Positions 21,802 through 29,930 of a stretch of DNA of 64,000 nucleotides are shown piece after piece. Made by a program: the position numbers and the translations under genes. A model generated the notes under the pieces. It was not told the origin of the DNA. It did no database searches and saw only the letters and a program-made list of their open reading frames with translations. Positions within the stretch are counted from its first letter, which is position 1, and each line of letters begins with the position of its first letter. The DNA lies in contig OX485805.1 of the NCBI GenBank assembly GCA_950295325.1, positions 14,927,501-14,991,500 on the forward strand, read 5' to 3'. This DNA comes from Polytrichum commune (taxonomy: Eukaryota > Streptophyta > Polytrichopsida > Polytrichales > Polytrichaceae).

Positions 21802-23423
21802 TTGTTCCAGGAGGTCTTGGTGTACAACAAGCTAAGGTGGACGCCTTGCAGAAGATTCCGGCACCGGTTGATGTGCCAAGACTTCGTGCTTTCTTGGGTT
21901 TGGCGAATTACTATCGGCGATTCGTCAAGAACTTTAGCTTAATCGCCAAGCCTCTCACCATTCTTACGAGCAAGGACCAACCGTTGACTTGGGGTCGTGA
22001 GCAACAACAGGCGTTTGAGACATTGAAGCAGAAACTGGATACGGCTCCAGTGCTTCGACGTCCAGATGTCTCCAAATCTTTCCAGTTGCATAGGGATTGG
22101 AGTTCATTGGGTTTGGGAGCAGTTCTCACTCAGAAGGATGATTTTGGCCGGGAGTATGTTGTTGCTTACGCTTCGCGAAGCAATAACACGGCGGAGGCTA
22201 ATTATTCATCCTACGAGGGAGAAGCATTGGCGGCGGTATGGGCTATTGCCCATTTTCGGCCGTATCTTTATGGTCAACACTTTACTTTAGTGACTGACCA
22301 TCAGCCGTTACGGTGGCTCATGGAGTCGGATAAGCTTACTGGCAAGCTTGCCATGTGGGCTTTGTTGCTCCAAGAGTATGACTTTGAGGTGGTACACCGT
22401 GCTGGGATTACCAACATGGATGCAGATGGACTCTCACGCAATCCAAGTTCTTCGGATGAGGACTTGACCGGGGCCAGGTGGCATGGAGATTGTGATCGAG
22501 AGGCGGTTCCAAGTTGGCATGCGGCTGCTTACCTCACTTTATTTTTTGGTGCATCTGTTGAGATTCCGATACAGGGCTTGGATGATGAGACTGATCGGCC
22601 TCAAGCTATTGCGGATATATGGGAGGATCTTCCCGTATTGCATAAGCTTCAACATGGTACCTTTCCTTTGTCTATTTCATCAATGGAAAGGGATAGGATT
22701 GGACATCGAATAACAAGGTTCCGTTGGGAGAACGGTTTGTTATTTCGATTGTGGCCGGATGGGACAAGGCGTATTGTTCCTAAGCCGAATCAGAAGGCCG
22801 CCTTGGTGCGACAAGTGCACGAGGAACTTGGCCATTTTGACATACGCATGACACATTCGATGTTGCGTGGCCAATATCGGTGGACTGGCATGTATCAGCA
22901 GGTGGCTGCCTATGTCGGGAGGTGTGAAGTTTGTGACCGGGTCAGGTCTAGCTTTAACACCTTATCACCTCAGTTACAGCCCTTACCTATCATGGGATTG
23001 GGCTACCGTTGGTCGATGGACTTTGCAGGGCCGTTGGTGGTTACACCACGTGGAGCAAAGTACGTTTTGGTGATGGTGGAGCATTTTAGCAAGTGGATTG
23101 AGCTTGTTGCTCTACCCCAAAACTCTGCAGAGTTGGCGGCGGCCGCCTTTTTGGATCGTGTGTTAGCACGTTTTGGAGCACCGGCTGAGGTGTTGACGGA
23201 CCAAGGGAGGGAGTTCCTTGGTGCTTTTGAGGAATTATGCACTAAGGCGCTCATAGATCACCGTACCACCTCTCGGGATCATCCGGAGGCAGATGGCTTG
23301 GCTGAACGAGTTGTTCAGACAACCAAGCGTGGCTTGAGGAAGTATGGATTACTTCGGGGAAGCCACTGGGATTGGGACCTTATGTTGCCTTGGATTGCTA
23401 TGGGCTATCGATTTAGTAGGTAG
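21759..23423 (+). CDS. RT connection, RNase H and integrase core
   Basis: Continues RT (LRAFLGLANYYRRFVKNFS), then RNase H at about 22066-22450 (HRDWSSLGLGAVL, YEGEALAAVWA, VTDHQPLRWL, DADGLSR: the D-E-D-D set is present). Integrase follows: HHCC zinc domain at about 22817-22940 (HEELGHFD ... CEVC) and core with Asp in MDFAGPL, Asp in LTDQGREF and Glu in HPEADGLAE. The frame ends at TAG 23421-23423, where CAG is plausible, and homology resumes directly (YSPYQLLYGREP). Confidence 0.88.
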   Translation: MQVFHDRLAYLGHMIVPGGLGVQQAKVDALQKIPAPVDVPRLRAFLGLANYYRRFVKNFSLIAKPLTILTSKDQPLTWGREQQQAFETLKQKLDTAPVLRRPDVSKSFQLHRDWSSLGLGAVLTQKDDFGREYVVAYASRSNNTAEANYSSYEGEALAAVWAIAHFRPYLYGQHFTLVTDHQPLRWLMESDKLTGKLAMWALLLQEYDFEVVHRAGITNMDADGLSRNPSSSDEDLTGARWHGDCDREAVPSWHAAAYLTLFFGASVEIPIQGLDDETDRPQAIADIWEDLPVLHKLQHGTFPLSISSMERDRIGHRITRFRWENGLLFRLWPDGTRRIVPKPNQKAALVRQVHEELGHFDIRMTHSMLRGQYRWTGMYQQVAAYVGRCEVCDRVRSSFNTLSPQLQPLPIMGLGYRWSMDFAGPLVVTPRGAKYVLVMVEHFSKWIELVALPQNSAELAAAAFLDRVLARFGAPAEVLTDQGREFLGAFEELCTKALIDHRTTSRDHPEADGLAERVVQTTKRGLRKYGLLRGSHWDWDLMLPWIAMGYRFSR

Positions 23424-24092
23424 GCCTCTTTGGCATCCTACAGCCCGTATCAATTATTGTATGGACGTGAGCCTATACTCCCAAGTTCCATTCGGAAAAA
23501 GCTAGCTCCTGTTGTGGACTTAAATGACCCAAACATTTGGGCAGAGTGTTTGCAGGAGCGGGCTCAATTCTTCCAGAGAACCATGCCTATGGCCATGGAG
23601 AATTTGTCCATTGCTCAGCACCGCGACACATTGCGTTATGCACGCATTCGCGGTGGTGCTTACCGACCTCAGTTGCGGAGATTTCGGCAAGGGGATTATG
23701 TTTATCTTCAACGTGAGGCGCCTACGACATTGGATGTCAGGGCGGGGCGCACTATCCTTCGGGTGAAGGAGGTGTTGCCGAGTGGTTTGTTGTTGTTGGA
23801 AGGCAAGGATGGCAGGGAATGTCGCGAGCATTCCAAAAATTGTGCCCCATGTCATCTACCCATTGAGGGTACAGTTCATCCTGAACTGGCCGTCGTGCCA
23901 GAGGGCCTTCCATGTTTTGTGTGTGGAGAGAAGAAAGGAGCGGCTACTATGCTTTTGTGTGATCAGTGTCAACGTGGTTGGCACATGGCATGCTTGAGGC
24001 CACCCTTGACTTCTCTACCATCTGGACAGTGGAGTTGTCCTCGCTGTCGAGGATCTTCGGTACGCGGTGCTCCCACCAATCGTACTGAATGA
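23424..24092 (+). CDS. Integrase C-terminal region with PHD finger
   Basis: Starts with the conserved YSPYQLLYGREPILPS and an SH3-like tail (FRQGDYVYLQREAP ... LRVKEVLPSGLLLLEG). It ends with a complete Cys4-His-Cys3 PHD finger at about 23913-24055: CFVC, LLCDQC, GWHMAC, CPRC. Chromoviruses usually carry a chromodomain in this position; PHD fingers read the histone H3 tail. Replacing the targeting module with a PHD finger suggests a different chromatin preference. The finger has all its zinc ligands. Confidence 0.85.
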   Translation, partial: ASLASYSPYQLLYGREPILPSSIRKKLAPVVDLNDPNIWAECLQERAQFFQRTMPMAMENLSIAQHRDTLRYARIRGGAYRPQLRRFRQGDYVYLQREAPTTLDVRAGRTILRVKEVLPSGLLLLEGKDGRECREHSKNCAPCHLPIEGTVHPELAVVPEGLPCFVCGEKKGAATMLLCDQCQRGWHMACLRPPLTSLPSGQWSCPRCRGSSVRGAPTNRTE

Positions 24093-24363
24093 TCATGTGT
24101 GGTTTTCATCATCTTGTGCCTGCTCAAATGGAAGATGAAGAGTTGTGGCTTAGAGACGCAATCGACATGAGGCGGTGAAATTAATTCTGTGGAATCTGAT
24201 GGCCAACCATCGGAGGCGATTAAGGATGGGGCTCACATTGCACCCAGCCTACAGTTTCTTGGGATGACGTTCGCCACGCTAGTTGGTTGCGGAGCAATCC
24301 GTCATTATTCAACCCCTGGATTGGCGTTGGTCCTAGCTGCTTGGCGGGACTCCATAGTCAGCT
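24093..24363 (+). other. Gypsy 3' untranslated region
   Basis: No coding continuation after the PHD finger stop. It ends at the polypurine tract AAGGGGGG (24364-24371), the expected primer for plus-strand DNA synthesis. Confidence 0.6.
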
Positions 24364-24373
24364 AAGGGGGGCA

Positions 24374-24480
24374 TATCGAGATGTGTTGTTCATGTGTGAC
24401 CTTGCTATATTTTTAGTGTTGTTTGTTAGTGGTGGTTGGTACTCGAGCTGCAGTGACACACGATCGGTATTTATACGACA
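24374..24480 (+). repeat. Terminal repeat block A, inner copy (107 bp)
   Basis: Begins TATCGAGATGTGTTG directly after PPT plus CA and ends ACGACA. It matches 24817-24923 with about three mismatches. GC then separates it from block B, giving the junction CGACAGCTGTC, itself palindromic. Confidence 0.9.
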
Positions 24481-24482
24481 GC

Positions 24483-24816
24483 TGTCACAGTATGTGGCGT
24501 CGGCGGCCGCACCTTATCCGTTGGGCTTCATCCATTTAGAGTTGGATGGATAAACCTTAGTTTTGGAAAGTGAGGCTTCTAAGTGAGGAGCCTCCTCCTT
24601 GGCTTGGCATTCTTGCCAAGTCAAGTCTTGTGAGTTAGTGTGTGGAGAGAGCTTGTGTGAGGTGTAGATTGCATGATTTTGCAATAAATCTTGAGTTCTT
24701 CTTCCCCTACTTACACTCTTGGATTCTCCCTTGGTGGAGTGAGAGATAGCTTGACTAATTTGTATGTATTTGAAGAAATTTAGAGCTATTGTGAGTGTTC
24801 TACTCTCTTCCTTCTC
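24483..24816 (+). repeat. Terminal repeat block B, 3' copy (334 bp)
   Basis: Same length as the 5' copy (14779-15112), starting TGTCACAGTATGTGGCG. It lies between the two A copies. Confidence 0.9.
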
Positions 24817-24923
24817 TATCGAGATGTGTTGTTCATGTGTGACCTTACTATGTTTTTAGTGTTGTTTGTTAGTGGTGGTTGGTACTCGAGCTGCAGTGAC
24901 ACACGATCGGTATTTACACGACA
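24817..24923 (+). repeat. Terminal repeat block A, outer copy (107 bp)
   Basis: Second copy of 24374-24480, ending ACGACA. One C (24924) then precedes the target duplication TGTTG. The element's outer ends are thus the start of B and the end of A. Confidence 0.9.
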
Positions 24924-27469
24924 CTGTTGCTGTCAGTAATGTGGATGCAGAAGTCAAAGTTGAATGGCTCAAGCTTTAGAATGGCAATAGATTTGACAAA
25001 GATGCATTGCATTTTCCGAAATCGCTCCTCTCTGATTCTGCACTTGATGATTGGTTATCAAAGTCTACATATTGGGCACAGTTGGAAAAAAAAGCTATCG
25101 AAGAGCTTCAAAGTATTCTTTCATCTCCTCTTCAGTTGCCTGCAGATGTGCCTACTCTCTTCGAGTATATCCAAACCTGGAAGTTTGTGGCTTTCAATTC
25201 AATATTCTATCGTGAATTCCAAAGCGGAAAAGTTAAAAAACACAACGGTTGGGATGAGCAACCTAATATTGATCTTACTATGAAACGTGTATTATACAGG
25301 TACAACCTAATCTTATTATTTTTTTGATTTTTTTGATTTCATTTGTCAAATTGTCATGGAATATTTGACTTACAATATTTTGGTGTGTAGGTATTTTTGA
25401 TATGTTTTGATTCCACATAAATGCGTTATAGGGGAACCTCGTTTTTTCCCAAATTGGCGTGACACTGGTGCAGGAGATTCATGCATGTTCACTACTGAGA
25501 TTTGTTTGGATTGGTCGCTCCCACACTATGAAGATTGTGGTTGGTAACTTGATTGTCCTAAGGATGCATGTCCGTCAAGTGAGAAGACAATCCGTCAGAT
25601 AAATGATGCTAAAAATATGGATCCTCATGATACTACAATTTTGCAAGCACAAATTGTGCAGCTTAAACTTAGAGAGCCAGAACCAAAAAAGACAAAACGT
25701 CGTAAGATGAAACATGTTCCTGAAACCAAAATATAAGATCAATAAGAAATTTCACAACATGAAGAATTGCTTGTTCTTTCCAATGATTTGGATAAGAATC
25801 CACTTGGAGGCGAAAGTTCAAAGTCTGGGTGCGATGTATTGGAATTCCATTACTCGAGTACCTATGACGCTATTCATCGTGCGCCAACGAATGTTTTGAG
25901 AAAAAAGTTATTCATACTGAAGAACTTTCTCACGCTCTCTTTTGCTCGATCTACTGCTGTCAAGAACAAGTCTGAAAGGGTTGAAGTAGGCCCTCCTGAG
26001 TGGATCCAATGGCGGGCATTTCTTGAAAACGTAAGTATTATTGTTTTGGTATTTTCTGTAATGTTCTTACTTTCATTTGGATTTTATTTTGTGTCTTATA
26101 TTGTGATATGTTGTGGTATTTCAGTTCAAAGACAATCGCGAATTTCATGTCATGGGAAGTCCGACTCCATTTGCCGTTGACTTGGTTTTTCTGCAATTTC
26201 CCGACGGTCTTGACTTCAACCTCTCCAATAGACCTGCTGAAATTCCTCTTTGGAATAAATATGACAAAAACTGGATGGTTGCAACAATGTCCTTGTGCAA
26301 GTTCATCTTGTCTGGTGATGGCGTCCTCATAGTATTTTCTGCTATCGATATGCAAACCAAGAAGGTTTTGAATTCAACCTTACACAACGGCAACATGAAA
26401 GTTCTTAGGACTTTTATTTGCCTCAATTCGTACATGGTGTTCAAGGATCCGGAGTCTCCAACCTACACCGTAAGTATAACACATCACAATTGTTTCTATT
26501 TAATTATTTTGGTGTTATTTGCATTGTATATAGTTTTAACACAATTTACATTTTTTTGTAGACTCCGGCATTTATGGCTCATGTTTTGGTAAGGAATTTT
26601 ACTACCACAAAATCCACGAGACAACCAAACTCCACTTTTTTTGGCACTGGATTGAAAAGCAAAAACTTGCTTTTCAATTTTATGGATGAAAAAAACATGC
26701 TTCTTCAAAAATCGGGAAGACCTTGGAGGGGGCCATATCAAAAATTGCCGCGTTTTTTTCAAGATCTTATTGAATTGTTTACACCATCGAATGGACGCGT
26801 TGTTGATTTGACATGTTCCACTGGAGCTTCTATCCTAGCAACACGCGCATGTGGCAAACATCTTCTTGCATTTGAGGGTGATAATGGCATGTTTGAACAC
26901 ATATTGAAACCGCTTTTGGAAAACGTTTTGAAAGAGGGGTCATCTAAGGAGAATATACAAGATCTCACAAAAGAAGATGATAACCTCTTAGATGAGGAGA
27001 TGCTTGAATTTGAGTGTGAGTAAGTTTTAATACAATAATTTTTTATTTAATTCATTCGTTTCATTCAATTCATTGGTTCATTTTTATTTCTTCACATTAT
27101 TTACATGTTTCATCGATTTGATTTCAGGAATACGATTGGAAAGAGGACATGTCTCCCGTTTTGGGCACATAGACAATTCCTACGAAGTCCAAGCCGTAGC
27201 CCGCGTCTCCCATCATATGCCGAGAATGTTGCAATTGCAATGTTGAATCTCGAAGATTCGGATCCAAATGAAGAATCTTGCTATAGTTCCAAAATCAATT
27301 CGCAATGCAAAGGTGCTCGAATATATATAGATGACGAGGCAAAAGATAGTTTCATGTCTAGTGCTACTACTGATGAATAAATTTTTGGACTTCATGTTGT
27401 TTATCCTTCTCAACCCTCTTATTACTAAACCCTAAAATCATCATTTTTAAGGCCACAATTCCATGGTTA

Positions 27470-27563
27470 TAGGATATTGGTGGCCCTATTACCAAAATTT
27501 TCATCTTCCTCACTGCTCATAAGTTACCGCTCATCGCTCACCACTCATAAGATAGCACTCCCC
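27470..27563 (-). repeat. MULE right terminal inverted repeat
   Basis: The complement reads GGGGAGTGCTATCTTATGAG, then GTGGTGAGCGATGAGCGG and GTAACTTATGAGCAGTGAGG, matching the left end. It is followed by the second ATCTAGTACG (27564-27573). Confidence 0.8.
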
Positions 27564-27625
27564 ATCTAGTACGGTGGCTCTTGCTGTACCTACAAGTGCA
27601 TATGTGCTTGGTGGTACACTAAATA

Positions 27626-27835
27626 TTGTATTTAGTATCACTTACCCTTTGGGGTTACACAATCTCTTTTTACTATTAATGTAAATTCTAACCAAGTAAA
27701 GATATGAATGTTCTATTATTTCCAAACAACCAATTTGACCTTTATTGATAAGAAAAGAGATATATAGTAAATAGTTGTAGCATTGTGTAATTCCAAATAA
27801 TAAGTGACACTAAATACGATATTTAGTGTAGTGAT
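27626..27835. repeat. Short MITE with TCACTTA...TAAGTGA ends
   Basis: Inverted ends: TATCACTTACCCTTTGGGGT on the left against the complement of the right, TGTCACTTATTATTTGGAAT. It lies between CACTAAATA/TATTTAGTG words. Homologous to 53553-53727 (shared CAAACAACCAATTTGACCTT) and, by its ends, to 45416-45636. Confidence 0.65.
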
Positions 27836-28096
27836 GTTGCAATGTGGAAATGTCATGGATACATAGGTTGGGCCTACCCGAGTATGTAATAAATTGTAGA
27901 GGGGATATGTGCATGTTATCGATTCGATTGTTCTAAAGCAGATAGCATTTGTTCTAGGAAATCATAGTCGTGTCATAGGTATAGAATCTTCGTACCCTCA
28001 ATGAAGTCACACAAAATGGAGTTGCTAGAAACGATAATGTGCAACAGTGTGGAAGGAAATTGACATGGTAAGTGCCCATCCAAGCTTCACATGTTT

Positions 28097-28395
28097 GATT
28101 ATATATATAGTGTTGTTACCACCCTACCATGCTCAACACTAATTTTCAATTCTTTGACAATTAGTGTTAGATATAAAGGTGCCGCTACCTTCCCTATTGC
28201 CACCTCCCTTGTTATATCATTTTTTTTCATATCTTTACTAACACTAAATTCAAACATGTAACTTCCACATATTACCATAGTTGATATTTAGTGTTTGAGT
28301 TTACATTTAATGTTACTTACTTCCATAGGGTTATTGATATTTAGTGTATGCGTTCGTATTTGATGTATCAAACACTAAATATCATATTTTATGTA
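28097..28395 (+). repeat. AT-rich MITE-like repeat R2, direct copy of 4945-5235
   Basis: Begins TGTTGTTACCACCCTACCATG and tracks R1 to its end at AAACACTAAATATC. Both copies lie outside the MULE and in the same orientation. Confidence 0.6.
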
Positions 28396-28399
28396 CTGA

Positions 28400-29930
28400 A
28401 GACACAACCTTGCATGGTCAAATATACGATTGTCACTTGGTGTTGTAATTTGCATAACAATTGCGGTGCATCCGTGATGGTCAAGAACACCAACGTGATG
28501 AACAAACCCCCGCGCGTGAGACCACTTCTAGTTATTTTTACTTATGCTCTTTTAAGGCGAGTGGTTCTGTTTTGGGCACTTTCAACTCCAAATCTAATAT
28601 TGATGATGTTGTATTAGATTTGGAATTGTCTCTTCCAGTTGGCAATTGCACATCATAAGGTTTTCGGAATTGAAGTTGTGATGAAAAAATAATGATAGGT
28701 CATATTAAAAATTCTCTTCTTTCAAGTGATTATATGGGCCCTCCCGAGTCTTAACTGTGTTGACCTTGCACCTAGAATGGTGTTGATATTTAGCATAGTC
28801 CAATCTCATTGTAACACAAGCCTTGCCATATACCATTCAAAAACAAGTGTCTGATGAAGATGAGTGACTGCATAAAGCTCCCATTCCTTGCATGGGGACT
28901 TTGCACATAATCCCTGTGTGCATCCTCTCATCCAACAACACAGGCTTAGTTGCGAAAATTTTATTTCATTGTGCATTGCTCGTTTCAAGTTGCGACACTG
29001 TATAGACCGTAAATCTCATGTTTTACTCACCAAAAGAAGTGACATTTTTGTAGACACATAAACTGAAGGCCTTCAACATTTTATTTTATTTCTACACTAA
29101 GTTGATCATTCTGCTATTAAGTTCATTCAAGCAGAATGGAAAGCACATCAGAGCCATTATTGTCAATCCCACAGAATTTCAGCTCCAAACAGCTCCCTTT
29201 AGTTGTCTGTAGAGGATTATCAATCCTCAACTTTTGCAAGTGTCTTACCTTAATTTCTTAGATCTGCAGTACCAGAGTTATCATTCTGGGTCTTGTTTCA
29301 TATCAGGGGTTCATATACAACACCGAGCATATGATTATGATCTTGCAAATTCTGTTATTGAAAAGAATTATTAAAAAGAAAAAACACTGAGGATATTAGT
29401 AGTGAAGTTGGAAAATGTCTACCTAAATAGTCAAAGACCAGACCTTCACTATTTTTGTAGGTAAACACTATTTAGCACTTTGACTCAACAGGAGAAGGGG
29501 CTGCAAAAACCTTCAACAAGGCTATTTTGTTGCAAACACTAGGACAGCTTGCTGAAAGACAGCATCAAGCCCTTTTCATCACTTCTTCCACAAAACACAA
29601 AAATCATAATGTTTACATAATTCAATCTGACACATTCAGATACAACATTACATTGATTTGGTGGCAAGTTCCTCAACATACCAACCAGAAGCACATTTAC
29701 AAATAGACAAGCGTTTCAAACAAAGTCTCTGTACACTCTTTCATTTGATTGTTAGTGAGAAACAGTGAGAACTAGCAACACCAAATAGTCTACGGGTGCC
29801 ACAATACTCTTGGCTATGAGGATTTCCACTTCATCTTTGCAGCTCAATAATTTGCATCTCAATGAGCAAGATGATCCAAGGTTGCTGGTGGGACCCTTTT
29901 ACTGCACCAAATTAAATATTTTTTTAAGAA
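28400..29930. other. Region downstream of CSL4, no gene recognised
   Basis: 28690-28870 resembles parts of 32270-32470, 32880-33110 and 39235-39360 (shared words such as GAGCCTAGAATGGT and CATTAAATGGTCATATAG), a dispersed noncoding repeat. On the minus strand AAATAAAATAAAATG at about 29080-29095 could serve as a CSL4 polyadenylation signal. Confidence 0.4.

Larger units (their letters stand above)
14781..24924 (+). mobile_element. Ty3/gypsy retrotransposon encoding a cytosine methyltransferase and a PHD finger
   Basis: The element lies in exon 4 of the cargo gene, flanked by TGTTG. Order: terminal repeat B (14779-15112), leader with a SINE-like block, gag and protease, DNMT3-like domain, RT, RNase H, integrase, PHD finger, PPT (24364-24371), then repeats A, B, A. 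RT has YIDD; integrase has HHCC and D, D, E residues. It has four lesions: a frame change at 19224, another near 20947-21011, a 1-base loss near 21765, and TAG at 23421. The two B copies differ at about a dozen of 334 sites, so it is not a very recent insertion. No PBS complementary to initiator Met tRNA was found after the 5' repeat. Confidence 0.9.
11161..27380 (+). pseudogene. MULE cargo gene: N4/N6 amino-methyltransferase-like protein, eight exons, interrupted by gypsy
   Basis: Exons by GT-AG borders: 11161-11442, 13397-14131, 14230-14419, 14525-14780 joined to 24930-25299 across the gypsy insertion, 25432-26030, 26125-26469, 26562-27019, 27128-27380 (TAA). Removing the gypsy element and one TGTTG copy keeps the frame. 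The N-terminal third is basic and acidic low complexity (KRRRKK, DDFDSDEDNDGDN). Exons 6-7 resemble amino-methyltransferases with motif order IV then I: a sheet/helix region with LCKFILSGDGVLIVFSA, then LIELFTPSNGRVVDLTCSTG and LLAFEGDNGMFEHIL. The expected catalytic D/N-PP-Y/W tetrad is absent; the aligned place reads FLQFPD. In-frame stops: 13481, 13499, 13851, 14004, 24977, 25545, 25734, 25743; frameshifts lie in the A/G-rich tract near 13520-13540 and a T run near 25443. Whether it ever methylated DNA or RNA is open. Confidence 0.65.
6360..27563. mobile_element. 21.2-kb Mutator-like element (MULE) carrying a methyltransferase-like gene
   Basis: Both ends carry related inverted repeats: the left end reads GAGGGAAGCTATCTTATGAG and the complement of the right end reads GGGGAGTGCTATCTTATGAG. 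Each continues into GAGCRRTGAG-type microrepeats. The identical 10 bp ATCTAGTACG flanks both ends (6350-6359 and 27564-27573), within the 9-11 bp typical of MULEs. Inside are a SWIM-type transposase relic on the minus strand and an eight-exon cargo gene on the plus strand, divergent, with their 3' ends toward the TIRs. A nested gypsy element (14781-24924) accounts for 10.1 kb, so the original element was about 11 kb. The transposase and cargo both have stops and frameshifts, so this copy is not autonomous. Confidence 0.85.

Noticed and set aside
3-25745. Reassigned genetic code with TAA/TAG read as glutamine
   Set aside because: Most stops in the transposable elements sit at plausible Gln positions, but the intact CSL4 gene ends at TAA and the USP-DHQS gene at TAG exactly where homologous proteins end, and the same elements also carry frameshifts. 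Decay by C-to-T change explains the pattern.
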